Shown: piece by piece, positions 17,606 to 25,515 of the stretch
How the letters are laid out: each line of letters opens with the position of its first letter
Position numbering within the stretch: position 1 is the stretch's first letter
Origin: Halopelagius longus
GTDB taxonomy: Archaea > Halobacteriota > Halobacteria > Halobacteriales > Haloferacaceae
Direction of reading: 5' to 3'
Assembly: GCF_900100875.1 (NCBI RefSeq)
Contig: NZ_FNKQ01000001.1
Coordinates: 372,001 to 436,000, forward strand
Length of the DNA: 64,000 nucleotides
Program-made: the position numbers and the translations under genes
Notes under the pieces: model-generated
Told to the model about the DNA's origin: nothing
The model's database searches: none
Seen by the model: only the letters and a program-made list of their open reading frames with translations

Positions 17606-18631
17606 ATGCACGTTCTCGTCGTCGGCGGGACCGGTCTCATCAGCACCGGTATCACCCGACAACTGGTCGATGCGGGCCACGAGGTCACCGTCTACAATCG
17701 CGGCGAAACCGACGCCGCGATTCCCGACGCCGTCTCGACGCTCCGGGGCGACCGGACCGACTTCGACCGCTTCGAGGTGCGGATGCGAGAACTCGACCCC
17801 GCGCCGGACTGCGTCATCGACATGGTGTGTTTCACCGAGGCGGAGGCCGAGAGCGCCGTCCGCGCCTTCCGCGGCCGAATCGACCAGTACGTCTTCTGCA
17901 GCACCATCGACGTCTACCACCGCCCGCCGCCGCGGAACCCGGTGACCGAGGACGCGCCCCGCCATCCGCCCGTCAGCGACTACGCCGCCGGCAAAGCGGC
18001 CGCCGAAGACGTGTTCTTCGAAGTCGACGGCGAGGCGTTCGACGTGACCGTCCTCCGCCCGTGGAACACCTACGGCGAGGGCGGAACGCTCGTCCACACG
18101 TTCGGCACCGGGTCGTACTACGTCGACAGGATTCGGGAGGGCGCGCCAATCGTCGTCCACGGCGACGGCACCTCGCTGTGGGGGCCGTGCCACCGCGACG
18201 ACGTGGCCGCGGCGTTCGTCGGTGCAGTCGGCAACGAGGACGCCTACGGCGAGGCGTACAACGTCACGAGCGAGGAGACGATGACGTGGAACCAGTACCA
18301 CTGCCGGGTGGCGTCGGCCCTCGACGCGCCCGAACCGGAGTTGGTTCACGTCCCGACGGACGTTCTCACCGCCGTCGCCCCCGAGAGGACGCGGATGCTC
18401 CGGGACCACTTTCAGTACAGTACGGTGTTCGAAAACGAGAAGGCGAAACGCGATTTGGGGTTCGAGTACACCGTGGACTTCGAGACTGGCGTCCGCCGGA
18501 CCGTCGAGTGGTTGGACGAACGGGACGCCGTCGATTCGCTGGAGACGGAACCGTTCGAGGACGAACTCGTCGCCGCGTGGCGCGAGGCGACCGGGGAGTT
18601 CGTCGCGGCGAACCGAATCGCCGACGACTGA
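17606..18631 (+). CDS. NAD-dependent epimerase/dehydratase, extended SDR
   Basis: A 341-residue extended short-chain dehydrogenase. MHVLVVGGTGLISTGITRQL is the NAD-binding Rossmann motif, STIDVYHRPP the active-site strand and YAAGKAAAED the catalytic Tyr-x3-Lys. The middle and C-terminal parts (LRPWNTYGEGG, VVHGDGTSLWGPCHRDDVA, AYNVTSEETMTWNQY) resemble the CSP41/nucleoside-sugar epimerase branch. The substrate is likely a nucleotide sugar but not identifiable. ATG at 17606 is used; the longer reading frame upstream overlaps the ZIP gene and is basic. Confidence 0.88.
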   Translation: MHVLVVGGTGLISTGITRQLVDAGHEVTVYNRGETDAAIPDAVSTLRGDRTDFDRFEVRMRELDPAPDCVIDMVCFTEAEAESAVRAFRGRIDQYVFCSTIDVYHRPPPRNPVTEDAPRHPPVSDYAAGKAAAEDVFFEVDGEAFDVTVLRPWNTYGEGGTLVHTFGTGSYYVDRIREGAPIVVHGDGTSLWGPCHRDDVAAAFVGAVGNEDAYGEAYNVTSEETMTWNQYHCRVASALDAPEPELVHVPTDVLTAVAPERTRMLRDHFQYSTVFENEKAKRDLGFEYTVDFETGVRRTVEWLDERDAVDSLETEPFEDELVAAWREATGEFVAANRIADD

Positions 18632-18634
18632 CGC

Positions 18635-19546
18635 TTACGCCTCCGCGCCGGTCCCGTCGGACTCCCCGTCGGCGGCGTTCTCGTTCGTCGCCTCGGCGGC
18701 GTCGGCTATCCACTGTTCGGCCCGTTCGGGACTCACGTCGGCGGCGTCCGCCACGTCCTCGGCGCTCGCGTCCGCGAGGGCGGCGAGGGAGTCGATGCCG
18801 GCGTCCCTGAGGTCCGCGCCGTACGCCTCGCCGATGCCGCCTACCTCCGTCGGGTCGCCGGCGCTTTCGGAGGCGTCCGATTCGCTCTCGACCGTCGCCT
18901 GCGAGGGGGACGCCGCCTCCGACGTCGCCTCGGGTTCCTCGCGGCCCGTCTCTCCGGACTCGGTCGCGGGGTCGGGTTCGTGCGCTTCGGCCTCGGCGGC
19001 CTCCTCCGCGCCCCGCACCTCGACGTCGTCGGTCCCTTCGTCGGCCCCGGAGTCGAACTGCGCCGTCGCCGGTCCGTCGTCTCGTTCCGCCTCGGCGTCG
19101 CTTTCGCTCTCGGCCTCTTCCGTCTCCGCTTCGCCCTCGCCCGTCCGTCGGGCTTCCACTTCGACTTCCGACTCTACTTCGAGTTCGTCGTCGCCCTCCC
19201 GTTCGAGTTCCGTCTCCGCCTCGACGTCCACTTCCACCCCGTCGCCGGCCTCGACTTCCACCTCCGTCTCGACCTCAATCTCCGGTTCGTCTCCGCCTCC
19301 GGGTTCGCTCTCGTCGCCCGCCGCGGCGTTCGTCGCGGCGGGGCGAACGTCGGCGTCCGACGGGAGGACGAACCGGAGTTCGCCGTACGGGACGAACCCG
19401 ATGACTCGCTCCCGTTCCGCGTCCTCGAACAGGAGGACGCCCTCCTCGATGGCCTTGAAGTTCCCGCAGGCGACGGTCGGACCGTTCGCCAAGTGGACTA
19501 ACAACCGCTGTGCGCCCTCCGTCGAATCGTCGGTTTCCGATGACAT
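18635..19546 (-). CDS. Acidic protein: small beta domain, Glu-Val repeat module and HhH-like C-terminus
   Basis: A 303-residue protein in three parts. Residues about 14-62 form a compact beta-like domain (LLVHLANGPTVACGNF, VIGFVPYGELRFVLP). Residues 89-139 are an alternating Glu-hydrophobic stretch (EIEVETEVEVEA, ETELEREGDDELEVESEVEV). After an acidic linker, residues about 235-285 look like a helix-hairpin-helix pair (GGIGEAYGADLRDAGIDSLA and ADVSPERAEQWI), as in DNA-binding or protein-tethering HhH units. No signal or membrane segment. The central module is nearly duplicated in the membrane-anchored protein ending at 32441. Function unknown; the HhH end hints at nucleic-acid contact. Confidence 0.75.
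   Translation of the reverse strand: MSSETDDSTEGAQRLLVHLANGPTVACGNFKAIEEGVLLFEDAERERVIGFVPYGELRFVLPSDADVRPAATNAAAGDESEPGGGDEPEIEVETEVEVEAGDGVEVDVEAETELEREGDDELEVESEVEVEARRTGEGEAETEEAESESDAEAERDDGPATAQFDSGADEGTDDVEVRGAEEAAEAEAHEPDPATESGETGREEPEATSEAASPSQATVESESDASESAGDPTEVGGIGEAYGADLRDAGIDSLAALADASAEDVADAADVSPERAEQWIADAAEATNENAADGESDGTGAEA
19130..19282 (-). repeat. Glu-Val alternating module, copy 1
   Basis: This encodes residues 89-139 of the acidic protein. Glu alternates with Val, Leu, Ile or Ala, giving an extended strand with one charged and one hydrophobic face. About 37 of 44 aligned residues match copy 2 (32753-32887), including the non-periodic ETELEREGD and ELEVESEVEVEA. The underlying DNA is also visibly similar, so common descent or recombination is more likely than chance. 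Confidence 0.7.
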
Positions 19547-19757
19547 AGTGTGAACTCGCGGACAGTTCCCGCGGGGTGAGAGGTACGCGCCCGACCGACA
19601 GAAGCGTTCGGGCGGTATCGGGCGACCGTACCGTTTTCGAACGGGTTCCGGTGACGGTGCGCGCCGAGTCGTTCTATCCGGACGCCGAGGACGAACGGCC
19701 GCCGGTCGATTCGGAGCCCTCCGAACCGTTTTGCCGTCGGCGCGTCACGACTCTCGC

Positions 19758-20150
19758 ATGTCCCGCGGCGTCGACGCGAAAGCCGAGGAACTGCTGACGA
19801 GCGAACCGCTCATGGCCCACCTCGCCACCTGCCGCGACGGCCGCCCGCACGTCGCGCCGTTGTGGTACCGGTACGAGGACGGCGTCGTGGAACTCGTCAC
19901 CACCGGGACGAAACTGCGGAACGTCCGCGAGAACCCGAAGGTGGCGCTGTCGGTGCAGAAAGACGAGGGCGGACACGCGCAGTGGATGGTGACGCTCCTC
20001 GGCACCGCCACCGTCGTCGAGGACGAGGCGGAGACGCGGGCGGCGACGCGGCGGATAAACGAGAAGTACGGCGTCGAAGACGACGCGTGGGAGGAGAACG
20101 TCCTCGTCCGAATCGACGTGGGGTCCGCGTCGTGGCAGACGTACGAGTGA
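19758..20150 (+). CDS. Pyridoxamine 5'-phosphate oxidase family protein
   Basis: A 130-residue split-barrel flavin/F420-type protein. The fold signature is LLTSEPLMAHLATCRDGRPHVAPLWYRYED, followed by TTGTKLRNVRENPKVALSVQ. Short PPOX-class proteins bind FMN, FAD, F420 or haem and act as reductases or sensors; the cofactor is not readable here. ATG at 19758 is chosen over one 27 bases upstream because the family usually begins with the helix just before this fold. Confidence 0.85.
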   Translation: MSRGVDAKAEELLTSEPLMAHLATCRDGRPHVAPLWYRYEDGVVELVTTGTKLRNVRENPKVALSVQKDEGGHAQWMVTLLGTATVVEDEAETRAATRRINEKYGVEDDAWEENVLVRIDVGSASWQTYE

Positions 20151-20195
20151 GTCGCTCCTCCGCGTCGGTCGCTCCGGGCCGGGCGGCGACGGGAC

Positions 20196-20846
20196 TCAGC
20201 CTTCGACCGGACTCCCCGGGCCCGGTTCGGAGGGTCCGTCCCGTCGGTTGCTCCACCGCCGCCCGACTATCGCCCCGGCACCGAGGAAGACGACGGGAAT
20301 CGCGAGCACGATATTGAGCACCGGGACGTTGACGACGAGCGAACCGACCACGAGCGCGAGCCAGTGGTTCGGCTCCCCGCCGCGCACCTTCCGGAGCAGA
20401 TAGGACCCGAGTACGATCGTTCCGACCGCGGACGCGACGGAGAGAAACAGCGTTCCGCCGAGGAGGGGAACCACGGAGACCAGACCGAGCGGTTCCGGTG
20501 CGCCGAACGCCACGAGCGAGGTGGCACCTATCGAGAGGAGGAGGGTTCCGACGACTCCGCCCACGATGACGCCGATTCCGAGTGCTCCGGACCGGAGGGG
20601 CCGGGCGTAGATGCGCTTCTCGATGTCCCGGACGTACGACCCGGAGGAACGGACGTTCGAGACGACTAACACGACACCGCCGACCACGACGGAGATGGCG
20701 ACGTAAATCGCGTACACGAGCACTCCGAGCACGAGAAGCGCGGCGGTGCTGTCCGGCACCGTTTCTGGGACGGACTGTGCGGCTACCGTAGCGGGGACGG
20801 ACGCCAGCAGGAGGGTCGTCCACGCGAGGAACTGACGGAGGGCCAT
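20196..20846 (-). CDS. Multi-pass membrane protein, unknown function
   Basis: A 216-residue protein with an N-terminal signal-like helix ending VAAQS and about four further hydrophobic helices (residues 36-64, 87-113, 120-148 and 163-192). Between helices 1 and 2 is a short polar loop SSGSYVRDIEKRIYARPLRS. The tail is Pro/Gly-rich. No transporter or enzyme motif. It starts at an ATG 27 bases from a good TATA box. I cannot name the family. Confidence 0.75.
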   Translation of the reverse strand: MALRQFLAWTTLLLASVPATVAAQSVPETVPDSTAALLVLGVLVYAIYVAISVVVGGVVLVVSNVRSSGSYVRDIEKRIYARPLRSGALGIGVIVGGVVGTLLLSIGATSLVAFGAPEPLGLVSVVPLLGGTLFLSVASAVGTIVLGSYLLRKVRGGEPNHWLALVVGSLVVNVPVLNIVLAIPVVFLGAGAIVGRRWSNRRDGPSEPGPGSPVEG

Positions 20847-20871
20847 ATCTACGGCTCGAATCGGATCGATG

Positions 20872-20878
20872 ATAAAAT
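20872..20878 (-). promoter_or_regulatory. TATA box for the membrane protein gene
   Basis: The minus strand reads aattttatca, with ttttatc about 26-32 bases before the ATG at 20846. This fits a leaderless transcript and supports that start. Confidence 0.6.
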
Positions 20879-20978
20879 TCGTTACCGGTTGCTTAGCCGC
20901 GGTGAAACCGCGCTCTCGAAGAGTCGCCGAACGCGTCGAAGTCGGGAGACGGCGAACGTCAGAGAGTAGTCGAGAGCG

Positions 20979-21587
20979 TCAGACGAGTCGGGCGAACGCG
21001 AGCGTTCCGCTCACGTTCTCGATGAGGACGCGGACGACTTGGTCCTCCTGCGCGCCGGGGACGAATATCGTGTACTTGCCGCGTTCGGCGACGCCGTCGC
21101 CCTTGCGGCCGGTTCCGGTTATCTTCACTTCGTAGGTGCGACCCTCCTCGACGGCCTCTTGGGACTGCTGTTTCGACTGCGAGGAGCGCTTTTCGACGGG
21201 GCGGAACGCACCGCACGCCTCACAGCGGAGCATGTCGACGCCGTTCTCGGTCACGAGGCGGGTGTCGGGGAGTCCGCACTCCGAGCAGGTGACGTACTCG
21301 GCGACGTAGCCGTCGAGGGCCTCGTCGAAGTCCGACACCGAGAACGACCCGCTGTACCGCGCGCGGTTGTCGTCGAGTTGCCCGTTCGTCCCGAGCGTTC
21401 GCTGGATGAAGCTGTGGACGTGTTCGGGTTTCCGGGAGAGTGCGTCGGCGATGGAGCCGAGGTTGGTCAGGCGGGTGAATGCGCCGTCGGTTTCGCCCTC
21501 GGGGTCGGGGATGGTGAGTCGAGATTGTTCCTGCGAGCGGTCCGGAAGAACGTCGAGAGCCCGGTCGAGAGAATCAGCGTATTCCAT
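20979..21587 (-). CDS. aIF2-beta/eIF5-type translation factor with C-terminal TRAM domain
   Basis: A 202-residue protein. After a short N-terminal helix (MEYADSLDRALDVLPDRS), residues about 30-130 match the aIF2-beta/eIF5 core, ending in the zinc ribbon CSECGLPDTR and CEACGAFRPV. Residues about 148-202 form a TRAM RNA-binding domain (GRTYEVKITGTGRKGDGVAE, FVPGAQEDQVVRVLIENV). The core archaeal aIF2-beta usually lacks TRAM and is about 135 residues, so this is probably the second, TRAM-fused paralogue found in haloarchaea. It would act on initiator tRNA binding or another RNA step. ATG at 21587 removes 29 unlikely upstream residues. Confidence 0.85.
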   Translation of the reverse strand: MEYADSLDRALDVLPDRSQEQSRLTIPDPEGETDGAFTRLTNLGSIADALSRKPEHVHSFIQRTLGTNGQLDDNRARYSGSFSVSDFDEALDGYVAEYVTCSECGLPDTRLVTENGVDMLRCEACGAFRPVEKRSSQSKQQSQEAVEEGRTYEVKITGTGRKGDGVAERGKYTIFVPGAQEDQVVRVLIENVSGTLAFARLV

Positions 21588-21678
21588 ACACCTTTCAGCA
21601 TCCCGCCGTTGATAGGGCTTCCGTGGTACGCGCTCGCAGGAGACTTCCGCCGTGAGCGAGGGAAACCCGGTCACCGGA

Positions 21679-22779
21679 TCACGATTCTACCGACGCGATG
21701 CCGACGACTTCCACCAGCGGAATCGACCGCTCCGTCCGCGTCGCCTCCGTCGCACCGCGGACGACGCCCCACACGCGGATTCGCTCCCCTTCGAGCAGTC
21801 GGAACCGGACGGCGTCCTCGTACAACCGACCCGAGGGCCACCGACAGGCGATTTCGTCCGACCACGACCCGTTCGGTCCCGGCGTCACCGCCAGACGGAC
21901 GCCTCGTTCCGTCACGCCTTCGACGGTGCTCCGGACGACGCCCTCGTACCGGACGTTCCGGCCCGCGTTCGCCGCCGCGTCGGCGGCGAGTTCGTCGTAC
22001 GGTATCGCCGTCGCGTTCTCGACTCGCTCTCCGCTGGTCGGATTGCCGTAGTCGGGCGTCCCCGTGCCGGTGCCGACGCCGCCACCGCCGTCGGACGCTC
22101 CCTCGCCGGAGGGCATCGCGGGGACGTGACTCCACAACGGGGTCGTCGCCTCGCGGACCGTCCGCCGGAGTTCGGGCGACGCGCGAACCGCGTCCGACAG
22201 GCTCTCCACGAACAGGTAGGTCACCAGTCCGCCGACGACGTACTTGCCGGTGATGCGGGCCGCGTCGCGTCTCGTCAACTCCTCCTCGTCGGTTTCGTCG
22301 TCGTCTTCGCTGTCTCCGTCGTCTTCGACGGGTTCGCCGAACCAGTTTTCGCTCGCGTCCTCCTCGGCCGTCGACTCCGCTTCCGCTTCGAGTGCGCGAA
22401 CCGCCGCTTCGACGCCCGCGTCCCGGACTTCGACGGCGAGTCGGGAGGCGTCGAACTCCCAGACGCCCGGGAGGTGTGCGTCGTCCGCTATCTGCGCGGT
22501 TCCGAGCGTGACGACGTGCGGTTCGGCGTCGTCGCGTTCGCAGGCGTTCACGAACGCCCGCATCCGCCGTCGGTCGATGGTCCCCTCGGACGACACCCAC
22601 GCGCGAATGCGCCGCGTCGCGCCCTCGTCGGTCCGGCCCCTCGCCTCCACGTACAGGTCGGGGCCGCTGAACCGAACGGCCGCCTCGTACCCCCGAGCGA
22701 GCCAGATTCGACGGACGACTCGACCCGCCTCCGTGTCGGGGCGTCGGTCGAGCATCTCCCGGAGCGACCTGCCGTTCAT
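21679..22779 (-). CDS. Membrane-anchored protein with nuclease-like N-terminal and OB-like C-terminal regions
   Basis: A 366-residue protein. Residues about 1-120 have the alpha/beta pattern of an Mrr-like restriction-endonuclease fold (YVEARGRTDEG, RRMRAFVNACERDDAEPHVV), but the catalytic set is not clear. An acidic linker (about 140-165) leads to one hydrophobic segment (ITGKYVVGGLVTYLFVESL). The last 110 residues look like a beta-barrel (NVRYEGVVRSTVEGVTERGV, IRVWGVVRGATEATRTERSI). No family can be named with confidence; I would treat it as hypothetical. It lies directly upstream of the aIF2-beta-like gene on the same strand, with about 90 bases between. Confidence 0.7.
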   Translation of the reverse strand: MNGRSLREMLDRRPDTEAGRVVRRIWLARGYEAAVRFSGPDLYVEARGRTDEGATRRIRAWVSSEGTIDRRRMRAFVNACERDDAEPHVVTLGTAQIADDAHLPGVWEFDASRLAVEVRDAGVEAAVRALEAEAESTAEEDASENWFGEPVEDDGDSEDDDETDEEELTRRDAARITGKYVVGGLVTYLFVESLSDAVRASPELRRTVREATTPLWSHVPAMPSGEGASDGGGGVGTGTGTPDYGNPTSGERVENATAIPYDELAADAAANAGRNVRYEGVVRSTVEGVTERGVRLAVTPGPNGSWSDEIACRWPSGRLYEDAVRFRLLEGERIRVWGVVRGATEATRTERSIPLVEVVGIASVES

Positions 22780-22993
22780 CCGCTTTGGTCCGGGTCGTTC
22801 CCGGCCATATCTGTTTCCCTCCGGTATCGCGACTGATAATCGTATTACGGCGAACTGACACTCCTGCGGACGGAATACGGGCGATCGATCGCCGCGTGAA
22901 TTCCGGACGGGGTTCGCTTCCGACGGTCGTGCTCCGCTCTCGATTCGGTCGGATTACTTACAAATCGCGGTGATTAAGAACGTCCGCTTCGAA

Positions 22994-23002
22994 GGAGGAG
23001 GT
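22994..23002 (+). promoter_or_regulatory. Strong ribosome-binding site
   Basis: ggaggaggt sits just before the ATG at 23004 and decides the start of the nucleoside hydrolase. This indicates a transcript with a leader, in contrast to the many leaderless genes nearby. Confidence 0.6.
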
Positions 23003-23003
23003 T

Positions 23004-23963
23004 ATGTCTCGTCGAGTTATCGTCGATACCGACACTGCGGGTGACGACACGCTGGCGATACTACTGTTGGCGGCGGCGGACTCCGTCGATTTGGAGGCGG
23101 TCACCATCGCCGCGGGGAACGTCGAGTTCGACTATCAGGTCGAGAACGCGAAGCACACCCTCGACGTGGCGGGACTCGCCGACGAGGTGCCCGTCTACGA
23201 GGGGGCGCGCCGGCCGTTGGTGAAAGAGCACGAACACGTCCCGCACATCCACGGCGAGGGCGGATTCGGCGGCGACTTCTTCCCCGATACGGGCATCCCC
23301 TCCGCCGAGGGGTTCGCCCCCGACGCCATCGTGGAGGCGGCCCGGGAATCGCCCGGCGAGATTACGCTCTGTTGTATCGCGCCGTTGACGAACGTCGCCC
23401 TCGCCCTCCGGCGGGAACCCGAACTGGCCGACCTGTTGGACGAGGTGTGGGTGATGGGCGGGGCGGTCAACACCCTCGGCAACGACACCCCGTCGGCGGA
23501 GTACAACTTCTGGGCCGACCCCGACGCCGCGAAGATGGTCGTCGACGAACTCGACGTGAACCTCGTCGATTGGGGACTCACCGTCAGGGCCGCGACGTTC
23601 GAGACGGCGTTCCTCGACCGACTGGGTGAGATAGGCACCGAGTACTCCGAACTCTACCGGACGGCGACGAAACGGGTACGGGAGTTCAGTCGGGAACGCC
23701 ACGGCGAGGACGCGGCGACCCAACCGGACTCGCTGACCGCGGCGTGTCTCGTCGCCGACGACGAACTCGTCACCGAGTCCTCGCGGTACTTCGTGGACGT
23801 GGACGAACGCGAGGGGATGACCCGCGGGTACAGTCTGGTAGACGAGTTGGGCGTCACCGACGGCGAACCGAACGCTCGCGTCGTCGAGTCGGTGGACGAG
23901 GACCTGTTCCGGGAGATGTTCGAGGCGATGCTCGCGGCGGGCGCGCCGGAGAAACCGCTGTAA
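23004..23963 (+). CDS. Nucleoside hydrolase, inosine/uridine-preferring type
   Basis: A 319-residue nucleoside N-ribohydrolase that splits purine or pyrimidine ribosides into base and ribose. The calcium-binding cluster VDTDTAGDDTLAILL is a variant of the usual DTDxGxDD. Other family motifs are GARRPLVKEH, IAPLTNVALALRREPEL, VWVMGGAVNTLGNDTPSAEYNFWADPDAAKMV and a C-terminal Asp/His region. The Ala in place of Gly in the first motif is a mild deviation. Full length, cytoplasmic, converging on the K+ channel gene with a 4-bp gap. Confidence 0.93.
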   Translation: MSRRVIVDTDTAGDDTLAILLLAAADSVDLEAVTIAAGNVEFDYQVENAKHTLDVAGLADEVPVYEGARRPLVKEHEHVPHIHGEGGFGGDFFPDTGIPSAEGFAPDAIVEAARESPGEITLCCIAPLTNVALALRREPELADLLDEVWVMGGAVNTLGNDTPSAEYNFWADPDAAKMVVDELDVNLVDWGLTVRAATFETAFLDRLGEIGTEYSELYRTATKRVREFSRERHGEDAATQPDSLTAACLVADDELVTESSRYFVDVDEREGMTRGYSLVDELGVTDGEPNARVVESVDEDLFREMFEAMLAAGAPEKPL

Positions 23964-23967
23964 CTCC

Positions 23968-24807
23968 CTACCGCCGCGAATCGTACTCCTGATAGATGAC
24001 GTGGCCGCAGGCCTTGCAGTGGGAGGCGTCCGGGTCGTGGTGCGAGAGGCCGCAGTTCGGACAGGTGACGTTCACCTTCCCCTTGTTCGACCACTCGCGG
24101 ACTATCTTCCCCGCCTGCCACGGGACGAGGACGATGGCCGCCAGAATCGCGGCGACGGTCACCACTCGCCCCGCCGCCGTCACCGGCACGATGTCGCCGA
24201 ATCCGACGGTGGTGAGGCCGACGACGGCGAAGTAGAAGGCGTCCCCGAAGTTCGAGACGCCGGGGTTCACCCGGTGTTCGATGCTGTAGAAGAGGCCCGC
24301 GGTGACGAAGAAGATGGACAGCACCGTCAACAGCAACTTCGTCACCCGAAGCGTCTCCGCGGAGACGGTGCCGAAGAAGAACTCCTCGTCCTGCGTGAAC
24401 CGGAAGAACCGCAGGATTCTGACGACTCGGAGCACCCGGAGGAATCCGATGTTCGCCGCGAGGGGCGTCGGCAACAGCAACACCGCGAACGTCGGTAGGA
24501 TGGCGAGGAGGTCGACCATCGTGTACGGACTCAGGAACTCGGCGACGGTGTCGCGCGCGCCGTACAACCGAAGCAGGTACTCCGCGAGAAACAGCACCGC
24601 GATACCCACCTCCGCGCGCCAGAGTGCGGCCCGAGTCGCCGCCGACAGCGGATACGTCTCGGCGACGAAGATGCCGACGAAGACGAGATTCCCGAAGAGC
24701 AGGGCGATATCTATCGCCTTCCCGAGTCTCGTCCGGTGGTCGAGGAGGTAGAACCGGACCGTCTCGCGGAAGTCCGTCTCGTCTGAGAGGGACGCTCGAC
24801 CACCCAT
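23968..24807 (-). CDS. Voltage-gated-type potassium channel with C-terminal zinc ribbon
   Basis: A 279-residue six-helix channel subunit. It has a voltage-sensor-like S1-S4 with an arginine-rich S4 (RVLRVVRILRFFRF) and a pore loop with the selectivity filter TTVGFGDIVP, meaning K+ selectivity. The last 40 residues form a zinc ribbon (CPNCGLSHHDPDASHCKACG) that may help assembly or sensing. It acts in the cytoplasmic membrane as a tetramer. The fused ribbon is unusual for bacterial channels. Confidence 0.93.
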   Translation of the reverse strand: MGGRASLSDETDFRETVRFYLLDHRTRLGKAIDIALLFGNLVFVGIFVAETYPLSAATRAALWRAEVGIAVLFLAEYLLRLYGARDTVAEFLSPYTMVDLLAILPTFAVLLLPTPLAANIGFLRVLRVVRILRFFRFTQDEEFFFGTVSAETLRVTKLLLTVLSIFFVTAGLFYSIEHRVNPGVSNFGDAFYFAVVGLTTVGFGDIVPVTAAGRVVTVAAILAAIVLVPWQAGKIVREWSNKGKVNVTCPNCGLSHHDPDASHCKACGHVIYQEYDSRR

Positions 24808-24885
24808 GTGAGTGTCCTTACGTCACGACGGGGAATAGCGTGTCGGCGCGACGCGCCGACGCCGGGGGCGCGAGGCGGCGGGCGA

Positions 24886-25305
24886 CTACGTCTCGCCCAT
24901 CTCCGCGGCGCCCTCGCGTATCTCCGTCGCCCGTTCGCGAACCCACGAGACGTACTTCTCGACTTTCACCGGTTTGACGCCGTAGAACGACGCCACCCAG
25001 TTCACGTCGGTGCCCGGTTGCGTGAGGAAGTACGCCGCCAGCGTGTCGCGTCCGGCCTGAATCACCTCCGGCGGGACGCCGCGTTCTCCGGTTCCGGCCT
25101 CCTCGAAGCCGTTGACGTCGAAGTACACGTCGGCGTACAGTTCCGCCATCTCCGGGTCCTCGAACTCGACGCCCCGGTGCTCCGGCGCTTCGAACCGGTA
25201 GCGCCGACCCTCCGGGGCGTCGTACGCGACGATTCGCACGTCGAGGATGTACTCGCGGTGTATCGATTCCGTCGTCTCGGTCGTCGGCTCGTCTGATTTC
25301 GCCAT
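24886..25305 (-). CDS. Conserved-type haloarchaeal protein, unknown function
   Basis: A 139-residue acidic soluble protein. Residues 18-70 look like a beta-rich unit (REYILDVRIVAYDAPEGRRY, FEDPEMAELYADVYFDVNGF); residues 78-125 are helical (PPEVIQAGRDTLAAYFLTQP, VASFYGVKPVKVEKYVSWVR). The second half resembles a small winged-helix or tail domain, but no family is recognised. It lies just upstream of the K+ channel gene on the same strand, 78 bases away. Confidence 0.65.
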   Translation of the reverse strand: MAKSDEPTTETTESIHREYILDVRIVAYDAPEGRRYRFEAPEHRGVEFEDPEMAELYADVYFDVNGFEEAGTGERGVPPEVIQAGRDTLAAYFLTQPGTDVNWVASFYGVKPVKVEKYVSWVRERATEIREGAAEMGET

Positions 25306-25447
25306 GATCGAGTATGAGTGGTGAACGTCGGCCGAACGGTTCGGAACGGACCGGGCGCGGTCCGCGCGGACCGCACCCCGCTACCGGTTCGCTCCGGGGC
25401 GGATCCGCCCCGTCGCCGTCGGCGGTTTCGGTTCCGTCGAAGCCGTT

Positions 25448-25515
25448 TCAGTTGCCGTTGTTGCCGTTGCCGTTGTTGCCGTTGCCGTTGTTGCCGTTGC
25501 CGTTCCCGTTCCCGT
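25448..25515. repeat. Tandem repeat encoding a Gly-Asn tail of the PhoX-like protein
   Basis: Read on the plus strand, the units gttgttgccgttgcc (15 bp) and shorter gttgcc/gttccc units recur head to tail up to the stop codon. They encode GNGNGNN/NGNGNN-type sequence. Such a tract could change length by slippage; changes of 3n keep the frame. Confidence 0.75.

Noticed and set aside
19130-19282. Coiled coil in the Glu-Val module
   Set aside because: The pattern is strict two-residue alternation, not a heptad; it favours strands over helices.
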